Below, one piece after another: positions 44,452 to 53,253 of a stretch of 64,000 bases of DNA. Each line of letters opens with the position of its first letter. Position 1 is the stretch's first letter. The notes beneath the pieces are model-generated. The model ran no database searches and was not told where the DNA came from. It saw nothing but the letters and a program-made list of their open reading frames with translations. The position numbers and the translations under genes were made by a program. This DNA comes from Streptomyces abyssomicinicus (GTDB taxonomy: Bacteria > Actinomycetota > Actinomycetes > Streptomycetales > Streptomycetaceae): positions 1,598,751 to 1,662,750 of the forward strand of contig NZ_BBZI01000005.1 in assembly GCF_008974245.1 (NCBI RefSeq), read 5' to 3'.

Positions 44452-44856
44452 ATGACCAGTAGGTTCACCGAGTTGGTCGTCGACTGCCGGGACCCGGAGC
44501 GGCTCGCGGCCTTCTGGTGCGCGGTCCTGGGTTTCACGGTGATCGACCGGAGCGAGGACAAGGTCGAGATCGGTTCCTGGGTTCCGACCGTCGAGGAGGT
44601 CCGGGCCCGCCAGATGCCGCCCACCCTGGTGTTCGTGCGGGTGCCCGAGGGCAAGACCGTGAAGAACCGGCTCCACCTCGACGTCAGCCCGGTCGACGGG
44701 AGTACCGACGAGGAGGTCGCCAGGCTGCTCGGCCTCGGCGCCGCCAGGGTGGACGTGGGCCAGGGCCCCGGCCGGAGCTGGGTGGTCATGGCCGATCCCG
44801 AGGGCAACGAGTTCGACGTTCTGCGCACCCTGGCACCGTCACCGTCCGGCGGATGA
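44452..44856 (+). CDS. VOC/glyoxalase-family protein
   Basis: A 134-residue protein of the vicinal-oxygen-chelate fold. It starts MTSRFTELVVDCRDPERLAA with FWCAVLGFTV next, has NRLHLDVSPVDG in the second half, and closes with WVVMADPEGNEFDVL, the usual glyoxalase-like ending with a metal-type glutamate. Reaction unknown. ATG at 44452 follows GGGGGGAG. A 13-bp hairpin follows, shared with the cellulase gene on the other strand. Confidence 0.9.
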   Translation: MTSRFTELVVDCRDPERLAAFWCAVLGFTVIDRSEDKVEIGSWVPTVEEVRARQMPPTLVFVRVPEGKTVKNRLHLDVSPVDGSTDEEVARLLGLGAARVDVGQGPGRSWVVMADPEGNEFDVLRTLAPSPSGG

Positions 44857-44907
44857 CCGGTCCCCGGGACGGGCGGTCGTGGACGGCCGGCCGCCCGGGG
44901 GTGTCAC

Positions 44908-44941
44908 CTGCCCCGCTCCACGCAGTGCTGGAGCGGGGCAG
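44908..44941. terminator. Bidirectional terminator hairpin
   Basis: A perfect 13-bp stem (44908-44920 with 44929-44941) and an 8-nt loop, between the convergent VOC and GH12 genes. Confidence 0.85.
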
Positions 44942-44975
44942 GGGCAGGGGGAGGGCGAAGAGCGGGCGGAGCCCG

Positions 44976-46127
44976 TCAGCCCACGGTGCAGGTGGTGCCG
45001 TTCAGGGTGTAGGCGGTCGGCTTGCTGAAGGACCCCGAGTAGGTTCCCTGGAAGCCGAACGACTGGCTGGCACCCGGCGCGATCTGCGCGTTGGACGAGG
45101 TGTTGGTCGCCGTGACCGCGCCGGAGTTCGGCGAGACGGTGGCGTTCCAGGCGTTGGTCACGGTCTGCCCCGACGGCAGGGTGAAGCCCGCCTTCCAGCC
45201 GTTGATCGCCGTGGAACCGGTGTTGGTCACGGTGATGTTGGAGGTGAAGCCGCCGGTCCAGGAGCTGGTCGTGTTGGTGACGCGGCAGGATCCGGCCGGG
45301 TTGGTCGGGGGCGGGGTGGTGGGCGGGTTGGTGGGGTTGCCGCCGTCACCGGAGTTGACCGTGGAGGAGAAGGAGTTCACGGCCAGGCCCGCGCCGTTCT
45401 GCCAGGGCTCGAAACCGGCCTGGATGCTCGTGATGTACCACGACTGCTGGGCGAGACCCTTGGCGATCGCCTGGTCCACGAAGTCCATGACGTCGAAGTT
45501 CATGCTGTTGACCGCGGACGGGGCGACGAAGGAGATCACCTCGTTGCCGCCGTTGTTGCCGGTCCAGACCTCCCAGGTGCGGCCGGCGACCGACGCCGAT
45601 CCGGTCCGGGAGCCGATCGGCTGGATGGAGCCGACCCGGTTGAGCCAGATCATGATCTCGGTCGCGCTGACGCCGTCCTTCTTGGGGGACGGGTCAAGCC
45701 AGATGTCGAACGACGCGTTGTACGTGGCGTTGCTGACGTAGGTGTAGGAGATGCTGCTCGGCGCGGTGGATATCGTGCTGATCTGCTTGGGCAGGTTGGT
45801 GCCTGGTGAACAGTTCGTGTAGTGACAGCCGTTGTAGACCGACGGGTAGGACTTCGGAGCGCCGTTCGTGGGGACGGAGCCGTTGGCCGTGGTCAGCTGG
45901 AAACCGGTGCTGGTCACATTGATGCACTGCTGCTCGCTGGTGCCCCAGCGGTTGTTCTGCACGACGTAACGGCCCTGAATGGTGGTCGAGCCGTACTGGT
46001 CGCATATCAAGGTGTCGGCCTGGGCCGACGTCGACACCAGGCCGACCGAGGTCAGCGAGGCGATTGTCAGGACCAACGCGGCCAGTGCGGGGTGCAGGGC
46101 GCGGAGCCTGGACAACAGGGCGGACAT
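44976..46127 (-). CDS. Secreted GH12 endoglucanase with C-terminal CBM2
   Basis: A 383-residue secreted cellulase. Signal peptide to about residue 37 (ends SAQA). GH12 catalytic domain about 38-255: nucleophile Glu157 in SATEIMIWLNR and acid/base Glu240 in QAGFEPWQNG. A short Pro/Thr/Asn linker (about 262-278) leads to a CBM2 cellulose-binding domain (about 281-383) closed by cysteines at both ends. It cuts internal beta-1,4 bonds. The layout matches CelB-type enzymes of Streptomyces. A perfect CebR operator lies upstream, so cello-oligosaccharides should induce it. Confidence 0.95.
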   Translation of the reverse strand: MSALLSRLRALHPALAALVLTIASLTSVGLVSTSAQADTLICDQYGSTTIQGRYVVQNNRWGTSEQQCINVTSTGFQLTTANGSVPTNGAPKSYPSVYNGCHYTNCSPGTNLPKQISTISTAPSSISYTYVSNATYNASFDIWLDPSPKKDGVSATEIMIWLNRVGSIQPIGSRTGSASVAGRTWEVWTGNNGGNEVISFVAPSAVNSMNFDVMDFVDQAIAKGLAQQSWYITSIQAGFEPWQNGAGLAVNSFSSTVNSGDGGNPTNPPTTPPPTNPAGSCRVTNTTSSWTGGFTSNITVTNTGSTAINGWKAGFTLPSGQTVTNAWNATVSPNSGAVTATNTSSNAQIAPGASQSFGFQGTYSGSFSKPTAYTLNGTTCTVG

Positions 46128-46253
46128 GCGGGTCCCTTCATCGAAACGAGCTGGTGGGGGGAGGTGCTCTGGCGTTTCGGAACCGGTCGCGCATCACTCC
46201 TTGTGTGGGGGGAAGGTGGCCCGTGAAGGGGCCCGTGGGGGGTGGAACACCAG

Positions 46254-46267
46254 TGGGAGCGCTCCCA
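46254..46267. promoter_or_regulatory. CebR operator (perfect 14-bp palindrome)
   Basis: TGGGAGCGCTCCCA, identical to the known binding site of CebR, the Streptomyces cellobiose-responsive repressor. It lies 127 bp upstream of the GH12 start. Confidence 0.92.
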
Positions 46268-46407
46268 TGGTGTGGGTGGGGGGCGGAGCGGTCAAGGTGT
46301 TGGACGTTCGAAAAAGTTTCGAAGGCACTCAGCCGCAGCCGGCGACGAAAAGGCGGGTCAACCATCTTTACGTGTACATGAGTTGACGCTAGCGTCCTCC
46401 GTACCAG

Positions 46408-46421
46408 TGGGAGCGATTCCG
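46408..46421. promoter_or_regulatory. Degenerate CebR-like site on the GH6 side
   Basis: TGGGAGCGATTCCG agrees with the CebR palindrome at 11 of 14 positions, with one arm intact. It lies about 150 bp upstream of the GH6 start and could give weaker or cooperative control. Confidence 0.6.
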
Positions 46422-46569
46422 TTTTCAGTCGACACGACCGCCTGGACGTGTCCGGCCCGCCAGGAGTCGCTCCATGCGAAAGTCCCGTGTTCCCGCCCCC
46501 CGGCGTGACGCGGTGTGCTCCCGGATGCCGGGCGGAGTCGAACCGCACGGACAAGGAGACCCGCACACG

Positions 46570-48330
46570 ATGCGCCGTACCAGAACAGCCTTACTCTCAG
46601 CCTTCGCGATGGTCGCGGGGGCCGCGGGTGTGGCTTCCGCCATGACGCCCGCGAACGACGTGAGCGCCGCAGCTGCTGCCTGTACTGTCAAGTACCAGGT
46701 GCAGAGCTCGTGGAGCGGTGGCTTCACCGCCAACGTGACTCTCATCAACAACTCGAGTGCCAAGTCCTCCTGGAAGGTCGGCTGGACCTTCGCCGGCAAC
46801 CAGAAGGTCAGCCAGGGCTGGAACTCCAAGATCACCCAGAGCGGCACCGCCGTCACCGCGGCCAACGAGTCGTACAACGGCAACCTGGGCAGTGGGGCGT
46901 CGGTGAGCTTCGGCTTCAACGCCACCTACAGCGGCACCAACGCCGTGCCCACCGCCTTCACCCTCGACGGCGCGGCCTGCGACACCGACGGGAACGGCAC
47001 GCCCACGACGCCGCCGCCGACCGACCCGCCGACCACCCCGCCGCCGACCGACCCGCCGACCACCCCGCCGCCGGGCAGCAAGGTCGACAACCCGTACGCC
47101 GGCGCCAAGGTGTACGTGAACCCGGACTGGTCCGCCAAGGCCGCCGCGGAGCCCGGCGGCTCCAAGATCTCCAACCAGCCGACCGGTGTCTGGCTGGACC
47201 GGATCGCCGCGATCAACGGCGCGAACGGTGCGAAGGGCGCCCGGGAGCACCTGGACGAGGCCCTGAAGCAGAAGGGCTCGGGCGAGCTCGCGATCCAGTT
47301 CGTGATCTACAACCTGCCCGGCCGTGACTGCGCCGCGCTGGCCTCCAACGGCGAGCTCGGTGCGACGGAGATCGACAAGTACAAGACGCAGTACATCGAC
47401 CCGATCGCCGCGATCTTCAAGGACCCGAAGTACGCGTCCCTGCGGATCGTCACGACGATCGAGGTGGACTCGCTGCCCAACCTCATCACCAACGTGTCCG
47501 GCCGTGACACCGCCACGGCGATGTGCGACACGATGAAGAGCAACGGGAACTACGTCAAGGGCATCGGCTACGCGCTGGACGTCCTCGGCGGCATTCCCAA
47601 CGTCTACAACTACGTCGACGCCGGTCACCACGGCTGGCTGGGCTGGGACACCAACCTGGGCCCGACGGCCGAGCTCTTCAAGACCACGGCGACCAGCAAC
47701 GGCGCCCAGCTGTCCGACGTGCACGGCTTCATCGTGAACACGGCGAACTACAGCGCCCTGAAGGAGCCCAACTTCAAGATCTCCGACTCGGTGAACGGCA
47801 CGTCCGTGCGCCAGTCCAAGTGGGTGGACTGGAACCAGTCCGTGGACGAGCTGTCCTTCGCCCAGATGTTCCGGGAGAAGCTCATCCAGAGCGGCTTCCC
47901 CAGCAACATCGGCTTCCTGATCGACACCTCCCGTAACGGCTGGGGCGGCTCCGCGCGTCCCACCGCCGCGGGTCCGACGACCAGCGTCGACAACTACGTC
48001 AACGGCGGTCGTGTCGACCGGCGTATCCACCTGGGCAACTGGTGCAACCAGTCGGGTGCGGGTATCGGCGAGCGTCCGAAGGCCAACCCCGAGCCGGGCA
48101 TCGACGCCTACGTCTGGATCAAGCCGCCGGGTGAGTCCGACGGTGCCAGCCAGGTGATCGACAACGACGAGGGCAAGGGCTTCGACCGCATGTGCGACCC
48201 GACCTACGAGGGCAACGCGCGCAACGGCAACAGCAAGTCCGGCGCCCTGCCGAACGCTCCCCTGTCGGGCAAGTGGTTCTCGGCGCAGTTCCAGCAGCTG
48301 GTGGCCAACGCCTACCCGCCGCTGCCGTAA
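46570..48330 (+). CDS. Secreted GH6 cellulase (cellobiohydrolase-type) with N-terminal CBM2
   Basis: A 586-residue secreted enzyme. Signal peptide ends near residue 36; CBM2 about 38-137 bounded by cysteines; Pro/Thr linker 138-170 made of repeated TTPPPTDPP units; GH6 domain 171-586. The GH6 signature VIYNLPGRDCAALASNGE is at about 245-262, with ALDVLGGIPNVYNYVDAGHH and GWGG further on. Size and the long C-terminal loops favour a cellobiohydrolase acting from chain ends. ATG at 46570 follows AAGGAG. It pairs with the divergent endoglucanase for cellulose breakdown. Confidence 0.95.
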   Translation: MRRTRTALLSAFAMVAGAAGVASAMTPANDVSAAAAACTVKYQVQSSWSGGFTANVTLINNSSAKSSWKVGWTFAGNQKVSQGWNSKITQSGTAVTAANESYNGNLGSGASVSFGFNATYSGTNAVPTAFTLDGAACDTDGNGTPTTPPPTDPPTTPPPTDPPTTPPPGSKVDNPYAGAKVYVNPDWSAKAAAEPGGSKISNQPTGVWLDRIAAINGANGAKGAREHLDEALKQKGSGELAIQFVIYNLPGRDCAALASNGELGATEIDKYKTQYIDPIAAIFKDPKYASLRIVTTIEVDSLPNLITNVSGRDTATAMCDTMKSNGNYVKGIGYALDVLGGIPNVYNYVDAGHHGWLGWDTNLGPTAELFKTTATSNGAQLSDVHGFIVNTANYSALKEPNFKISDSVNGTSVRQSKWVDWNQSVDELSFAQMFREKLIQSGFPSNIGFLIDTSRNGWGGSARPTAAGPTTSVDNYVNGGRVDRRIHLGNWCNQSGAGIGERPKANPEPGIDAYVWIKPPGESDGASQVIDNDEGKGFDRMCDPTYEGNARNGNSKSGALPNAPLSGKWFSAQFQQLVANAYPPLP

Positions 48331-48358
48331 CACCGCTTCAGTACCGCACACAGGCCGT

Positions 48359-48385
48359 CCGCCCCGCCACGCCATGGCGGGGCGG
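48359..48385. terminator. Terminator hairpin between GH6 and Sir2 genes
   Basis: A perfect 11-bp stem (48359-48369 with 48375-48385) and a 5-nt loop between convergent genes. Confidence 0.75.
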
Positions 48386-48423
48386 GCGGCCCGCGCGTTC
48401 CCCGCGCCCGCGCGGTCGGCGCC

Positions 48424-49335
48424 CTACGGTCGTGTCCGGGCCGTCGCCCGGTGCTCAGGCGGGGACGACAGCCGCTCGGCCACGGTCGTCAGCACCGTTC
48501 CCAGCGGCAGTGCCACACGGGTGAGGGCGTACCGGTCACCGCGCGTGGGGTCCCGGTTGACGATCAGCACCGGCTTGCCGGCCTGGGCCGCCTGGCGGAC
48601 GAACCGGAGACCCGACATCACCGTCAGCGACGACCCCAGCACCAGCAACGACGCCGCCTCGTCCACCAGCCGACGGCAGTGCGCGACCCTGTCCGGCGGG
48701 ACGTTCTCACCGAAGAACACCACGTCCGGCTTGAGGACGCCGCCGCAGATCGTGCACGGCACCACCTGGAAGTCACCGACCTGCTCGTCGGTGAGGTCCG
48801 CGTCACCGTCCGGGTTCAGGCCGGCGGCCACCGGCGCGAACCCCTCGTTGACCGCCTCCAGCCGCTCGGCCAGCTCACGGCGCGGACTCATGGTGCCGCA
48901 GGTGAGGCACATGATGCGGGCCAGGCTGCCGTGGAGCTCCACCACGTCCTCGCTGCCGGCGGCCTGGTGCAGCCCGTCGACGTTCTGGGTGATCACGCCG
49001 GCCAGCAGGCCCTGGGCCCCGAACGCGGCCACCGCCCGGTGACCGGCATTGGGGTGGGCCCGGCGGAAGGTGCGCCAGCCGAGATGGCTGCGCGCCCAGT
49101 ACCTCCGCCGGGCGTGGGCGTCGCCGACGAAGTCCTGGTAGGTCATCGGGGTGTGCCGGCTGAGACTCCCGCCGTCGCCCCGGTAGTCGGGGATCCCGGA
49201 CTCCGTGGAGATGCCCGCACCGCTGAGCACCAGGACACCTCCGGTGCTCAGGGCGTCGACGACCGGTCCCGGGTCCACGGTGCCCGGGGGCAGGTCCTCG
49301 GGAGGGGTCCAGCTCAGGGTGGGGCGCATACGCAT
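48424..49335 (-). CDS. Sir2-family NAD-dependent protein deacylase
   Basis: A 303-residue sirtuin. NAD site GAGISTESGIPDYRG (about 43-57), catalytic pocket ITQNVDGLHQAAG with ELHG catalytic histidine, and a four-cysteine zinc site (CLTCG and CTICG). VVFFGENVPPDR and VLGSSLTVMSG are also family hallmarks. It removes acyl groups from lysines, for example on acetyl-CoA synthetase. ATG at 49335 (a second ATG at 49329 is possible). It converges with the GH6 gene. Confidence 0.95.
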   Translation of the reverse strand: MRMRPTLSWTPPEDLPPGTVDPGPVVDALSTGGVLVLSGAGISTESGIPDYRGDGGSLSRHTPMTYQDFVGDAHARRRYWARSHLGWRTFRRAHPNAGHRAVAAFGAQGLLAGVITQNVDGLHQAAGSEDVVELHGSLARIMCLTCGTMSPRRELAERLEAVNEGFAPVAAGLNPDGDADLTDEQVGDFQVVPCTICGGVLKPDVVFFGENVPPDRVAHCRRLVDEAASLLVLGSSLTVMSGLRFVRQAAQAGKPVLIVNRDPTRGDRYALTRVALPLGTVLTTVAERLSSPPEHRATARTRP

Positions 49336-49510
49336 GACGCCAGGGTACGGAAGGGACTCCGCCGCCGCCCCGCGCCTCGCCCCACCCCGGCGGGGCGGGC
49401 CGCTGCCTCCTATGGCGGGAAACCGCTCGTTTCCCGGGCCCCCGCCGAGCCATACGCATCGTGATGCCGTCACCGGAGCGACCCGTCGTTCCGGGAGGGA
49501 GGGTGCGGTC

Positions 49511-49705
49511 GTGCAGGTCGCCGTGGGAGTGGTCGTCGCCCTGATGGGACTGTTCTCGCTCGTGGGCGGGGAGAGATGGGCCGCCCTGTTCGGCAGCCGG
49601 GCGGGCGGGCGCTCCGGGAGGCCCGGCGCTTCGGCGTACCGGCTCGTCGGCGGATGCCTGCTGGTCATGGGCGTCCTCCTGGCGACGGGGTTCCTGCCGT
49701 CGTGA
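49511..49705 (+). CDS. Small membrane protein, 64 residues
   Basis: Begins VQVAVGVVVALMGLFSLVGG and ends GGCLLVMGVLLATGFLPS: two hydrophobic helices joined by a short basic, Gly/Arg-rich loop, so a hairpin in the membrane is likely. GTG at 49511 follows GGGAGGGAGGG, a strong ribosome site. It is divergent from the sirtuin. Function unknown. Confidence 0.7.
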   Translation: MQVAVGVVVALMGLFSLVGGERWAALFGSRAGGRSGRPGASAYRLVGGCLLVMGVLLATGFLPS

Positions 49706-49845
49706 GCGGCGACGACGAGCCGTGGACCTCCGCCCCTCCAGCGCCGGCTCGTACGCCTCGTGGAAGGCGCCGGCCGCGGTGAGGAGGTCGGCCGGGTGCA
49801 GGTCGCCGTGGAGCCGCACCGCGCGTTGTCCCGGAGACTTCCGCC

Positions 49846-50238
49846 CTACCTGCCCGGCGTGCCGTCGTAGTCGTGGCGGGCCCGCTCGACCTCGTCGAGA
49901 TGGGCCGACGCCCACTCGGTGAGGCCCGCGAAGAGCGGGGCGAGGCTGCGGCCGAGGCCGGTGATCTCGTACTCGACCCGGGGCGGAACCTCCGGATGGT
50001 ACGTCCTTGAGACGAGCCCGTCCCGTTCCAGCTGCCGCAGCCGCTGCGTCAGCACCTTCGGCGTGATCCTGGCGATCCGTCGCTCCAGCTCGACGAACCG
50101 CTGGCGGCCGTGGGCGTTGAGGGTCCACAGGATCGGCGTGGTCCACCGGCTGAACACGATGTCCACGACCGGAGCGATCGGGCAGGCGTTCTCGGGGTCG
50201 GCCGAGCCGGAGGCCGTCCAGGTCATGTCACCGGTCAT
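49846..50238 (-). CDS. HxlR-family transcriptional regulator
   Basis: A 130-residue winged-helix regulator. ENACPIAPVVDIVFSRWTTP near the start, VELERRIARITPKVLTQRLR and LERDGLVSRTYHPEVPPRVE are classic HxlR. The single cysteine near residue 19 is where redox-sensing relatives such as YodB carry their reactive thiol. It is divergent from an NmrA-like gene and a 12-bp palindrome lies between them, so it probably controls that gene. Confidence 0.93.
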   Translation of the reverse strand: MTGDMTWTASGSADPENACPIAPVVDIVFSRWTTPILWTLNAHGRQRFVELERRIARITPKVLTQRLRQLERDGLVSRTYHPEVPPRVEYEITGLGRSLAPLFAGLTEWASAHLDEVERARHDYDGTPGR

Positions 50239-50267
50239 GCGGATTCCCGAGGGGTAGTCACTTTCCT

Positions 50268-50279
50268 GTAGGTACCTAC
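50268..50279. promoter_or_regulatory. HxlR operator candidate
   Basis: GTAGGTACCTAC, a perfect 12-bp palindrome, with a related GTAGTCAC half-site 14 bp before it. It lies 30 bp upstream of the HxlR start and 106 bp upstream of the NmrA-like start. Confidence 0.7.
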
Positions 50280-50384
50280 TCTATCGGCGGTGTTAGCGTC
50301 CCCGGGTCGCTTCGGGGAAGTTCCCGCGAAGCCCGCACGCCCCCACGTGGGCGTGCACAACAGACGTGATTCCAGGGGGAGTTC

Positions 50385-51233
50385 ATGGGGATCGTAGTGA
50401 CGGGTGCGACCGGGAACGTCGGGCGGCCGCTGGTGCGGGTCCTCGCGGCGGCGGGGGAGCGGGTCACCGCGACGTCCCGGGGGATCTCGGGCGACGACAC
50501 GCCGGACGGCGTCCGCCATCGGAGGGCGGATCTGGCCGAACCGGACAGCCTCCGGCCCGTGTTCGACGGCGCCACCGCCCTTTTCCTCCAGGACGGCGGA
50601 GCCGGCGCCCACCTAGTCGATCCCCGGCAGGTGGTCGACGTGGCCAGGTCCGCCGGGATCGAGCGGGTCGTGCTGCTGTCGTCCCAGGGAGTCGCCACCC
50701 GGCCGCGGTCGGTCTCCCACGGGGGCACCGGACGGTCCTTCGAGGAGGCGGTCCGTCAGTCGGGCGCGGACTGGACGATCCTGCGCCCCGGCGGCTTCGG
50801 CTCCAACGCCTACGCCTGGGCCGATTCGGTGCGCACGCGGCGGACGGTCGCCGCGCCCTTCGCGGACGTCGGCCTGCCGGTGATCGACCCGGCGGACATC
50901 GCCGAGGTCGCGGCGGCGGCCCTGCGTGACGGCGGCCATGCCGGCCGCGTCCACGAACTGACCGGCCCGGCCCTCAGCACGCCGCGGCAGCGGGCCGAGG
51001 CGATCGCCGACGCGCTCGGCGAGCCGGTCCGGTTCGTCGAGCAGACCCGCGACGAGGCGCGCGAGCAGATGCTGCGGTTCATGCCCGGGCCCGTGGTCGA
51101 GACCACCCTCGCCATCCTCGGCGCGCCCACCCCTGCCGAGCAGCGGATCAGCCCGGACGTCGCGCGGATCCTCGGCCGGGAACCGCGTGCCTTCGCCGAC
51201 TGGGCCCGGCGTCACGTCGCCGCCTTCCGGTAG
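50385..51233 (+). CDS. NmrA-like NAD(P)-binding protein
   Basis: A 282-residue atypical SDR. It begins MGIVVTGATGNVGRPLVRVL, with the NmrA/QorB glycine motif GATGNVG at 7-13, VVLLSSQGVATRP near 95 and TILRPGGFGSNAYAW near 130. Related proteins are NADPH sensors or quinone reductases. With the divergent HxlR regulator this resembles quinone- or electrophile-response pairs. Substrate unproven. Confidence 0.9.
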   Translation: MGIVVTGATGNVGRPLVRVLAAAGERVTATSRGISGDDTPDGVRHRRADLAEPDSLRPVFDGATALFLQDGGAGAHLVDPRQVVDVARSAGIERVVLLSSQGVATRPRSVSHGGTGRSFEEAVRQSGADWTILRPGGFGSNAYAWADSVRTRRTVAAPFADVGLPVIDPADIAEVAAAALRDGGHAGRVHELTGPALSTPRQRAEAIADALGEPVRFVEQTRDEAREQMLRFMPGPVVETTLAILGAPTPAEQRISPDVARILGREPRAFADWARRHVAAFR

Positions 51234-51365
51234 AAGCCGGTCCGGGGCCGGGCATCCGCGTGACCGCCGGAGGCGGGCGCCGTCGCCGAGGCACACGGCC
51301 GCGTCCCGGTCCTCCCGGCCGACACGGTCCGCGCGCTCAGCGGCGGACGCCCGCCTCGGGGAGCG

Positions 51366-51878
51366 TCACAGCGCCACCGGCTCCGAAAGGAGGCGGCGCA
51401 TGTCGAGCAGGTGATGACGCAACTCGTGCAGGGTGTGCACGGCGACCCACCGCAGCGTCCGCTCCTCGCGTTCGGGATAGACGTAGACCAGCCGTCGCTC
51501 CCAGTGGGAAGGCGGCAGCAGATCCAGGACGTCCGCGAACATCAGGGCCGCGTCCTGGAGTTGACGGGCCACGTCGGCCGGCCGCTGCCGGAGGTATCCG
51601 TCGTGCTCCACCCGCTCGTCGCGCCCCATGGCCTCGGCGACCGGTGTGTCGGAGCGTCGCGCGGCCAGCACCCGCTCCCGCTGGACGAGCAGCACGTCGC
51701 GGACGTGACAGGCGTACTCGAGAGGTGACCACACCGCGGGGCCGGGGCGCCGCCGCAGCCGCGACGGCTCGCCCGACAGCAGGTCCGCGTACGCGCCCGC
51801 GCAGTCCTTCGCCGACGCCGCGACCGTGGGAGCCAGCGCGAGGTCGTGGACGAAGCCGCACTCGGTACAAGTCGTCAT
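51366..51878 (-). CDS. DinB-like protein with N-terminal CxxC motif
   Basis: A 170-residue protein starting MTTCTECGFVHDLALAPTVA. The CTEC pair plus a nearby aromatic suggests half of a zinc knuckle; the rest is a DinB-like four-helix bundle (WSPLEYACHVRDVLLVQRER, VAVHTLHELRHHLLDMRRLL) with the metal histidines in place. The ATG at 51878 has no ribosome site but TAGCCT lies 6 nt upstream, as for leaderless genes. Function unknown. Confidence 0.8.
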   Translation of the reverse strand: MTTCTECGFVHDLALAPTVAASAKDCAGAYADLLSGEPSRLRRRPGPAVWSPLEYACHVRDVLLVQRERVLAARRSDTPVAEAMGRDERVEHDGYLRQRPADVARQLQDAALMFADVLDLLPPSHWERRLVYVYPEREERTLRWVAVHTLHELRHHLLDMRRLLSEPVAL

Positions 51879-51928
51879 GCCCACAGGCTAGTACGCCCCG
51901 CTTCCCTCTGCGGCCCCGGCCCCGGCGC

Positions 51929-52276
51929 TCAGCTGTAGTAGGCGATCTTCTCGTCCAGAACCCCCATGGCACGGTGCAGCGCGGCCACCCGCTGCTCCAT
52001 CGCGGATCGGCGTTCGCGGAGGAAGACGACCCGGTCCCGCGGTGTGTGGTCGGAGCGCAGGATGGCCACGAACTCCCGCAGGTCGGCGATGCCCAGCCCG
52101 GCGTCGCGGAAGCAGGTCACCAGGCCGATCCAGAAGACGTCGTCCTCGGTGTACTCCCGGCGCCCGCCGGCCGAGCGCCGGATCGGGCCGATGAGCCCCT
52201 CCTTCTCGTAGTAGCGCAGGGTGTCGATGGAGACCCCGGTGCGGTCCGCGGCCGTCGCGGGGGTGAGGGTGGTCAT
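51929..52276 (-). CDS. MerR-family regulator
   Basis: A 115-residue minimal MerR protein. Winged helix TAADRTGVSIDTLRYYEKEG and GRREYTEDDVFWIGLVTCFR, then a coiled coil (FLRERRSAMEQRVAALHRAM). It lacks the cysteine metal loops of metal sensors, so it is likely an organic- or redox-stress sensor. ATG at 52276 follows AAGGAG. It lies 31 bp downstream of an aldo/keto reductase gene on the same strand whose promoter has MerR architecture. Confidence 0.92.
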   Translation of the reverse strand: MTTLTPATAADRTGVSIDTLRYYEKEGLIGPIRRSAGGRREYTEDDVFWIGLVTCFRDAGLGIADLREFVAILRSDHTPRDRVVFLRERRSAMEQRVAALHRAMGVLDEKIAYYS

Positions 52277-52307
52277 GGCACTCCTTGGGTGACCGCGCTG
52301 CCGCGGG

Positions 52308-53246
52308 CTACCGCGCGTCGGCGAAGCGCGCCAGGTGGTCGTCCTCCAGTCGCACACGGCGAGCGGCGAGCGCTTCCTCGATCTGCTCCACCCGGCTCAC
52401 GCCGACGATGGGATCGATGCCCTGCCGCATCAGCCAGGCGAGGACCACCTGGTTCGGGGTCGCCGAAAGCTCGCGGGCGACGTCGTCCAGGACGGCGAGC
52501 ACCCGGGTGGTCCCGGGGTGATCATAGGTCGACGGGAGCGGCTTGTCCGGGCGTACGTAGGAACCCCACAGCAGCGCGCTGTACGCCCACACGGCGAGCC
52601 CTTCCGACCGCGCGAGGTCGAGGTCCTCCGCGGCGAGCAGGCGATGACCGCCCTCCGCCAGCGGCGTGAGGGGGCGCGGCTGCGCCAGCGAATGGCGCAG
52701 CTGGAGAGCCGTCCACGGTTCCACGCCCTGCTCCCGCGCCGCGGCCCGGGCACGCTCGACGCGCCAGGAGGCGTGGTTCGCCGCCCCGACCCGCAGCGCC
52801 ACGCCCTTGGTGACCAGTTCCCCGAAGGCGCCGACCGTCTCCTCCAGCGGCACGGTCCGGTCCTCGGCGTGGGCCCACAGGAGATCGACGTGGTCGATCC
52901 CGAGCCGCCCAAGGCTCCCCTCCACGCCGGCGCGGATCGCGTGGGCGGAGAGCCCTTCGGCGCTCTCCGGCCAGGAGTGCGGAACCAGCGGATTCTGCCG
53001 GACCTTGGTCGCGATCCGGACCGTGTCGCGCACGCCCGGCCGGGCCGCGAGCCACGAACCGATGACGCGCTCGCTCGCGCCGCCGACGCCGCTGGGGTCG
53101 TGCCAGAACGAATAACAGTTGGCGGTGTCGAACCAGACACCGCCGCCCGCGACGAAGGCGTCGAGGATCGCGAAGGCCCGCTCGGGAGTGACGCGCGTAC
53201 CGAAGTCCATCGTGCCCAGCACGAGTTGTGCGTTGGTGTTGTCCAT
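52308..53246 (-). CDS. Aldo/keto reductase
   Basis: A 312-residue AKR-family barrel. Motifs: TMDFGTRVTPERAFAILDAF, the catalytic Asp/Tyr in GGVWFDTANCYSFW, RIATKVR (Lys), LGIDHVDLLWAHAEDR (His), and the NADPH-binding GVSRVEQIEEALAA end. It should reduce aldehydes or ketones. I chose the ATG at 53246, not 53255: a MerR-type promoter whose -10 ends 7 nt upstream implies a leaderless message. With the downstream merR gene it forms an autoregulated operon. Confidence 0.92.
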   Translation of the reverse strand: MDNTNAQLVLGTMDFGTRVTPERAFAILDAFVAGGGVWFDTANCYSFWHDPSGVGGASERVIGSWLAARPGVRDTVRIATKVRQNPLVPHSWPESAEGLSAHAIRAGVEGSLGRLGIDHVDLLWAHAEDRTVPLEETVGAFGELVTKGVALRVGAANHASWRVERARAAAREQGVEPWTALQLRHSLAQPRPLTPLAEGGHRLLAAEDLDLARSEGLAVWAYSALLWGSYVRPDKPLPSTYDHPGTTRVLAVLDDVARELSATPNQVVLAWLMRQGIDPIVGVSRVEQIEEALAARRVRLEDDHLARFADAR

Positions 53247-53253
53247 GCGGTCC

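Larger units (their letters stand above)
46128..46569. promoter_or_regulatory. Divergent control region between GH12 and GH6 cellulase genes
   Basis: 442 bp without a gene. It contains a perfect CebR-type operator (46254-46267), a degenerate copy (46408-46421) and the 12-bp palindrome GACGCTAGCGTC (46385-46396). The stretch around 46310-46390 is A/T-richer than its surroundings, as expected for promoters. Confidence 0.8.

Noticed and set aside
46980..47090. Short direct repeats in the GH6 gene
   Set aside because: They encode the Pro/Thr linker between CBM2 and catalytic domain, which is ordinary for secreted cellulases; not a CRISPR or mobile repeat.
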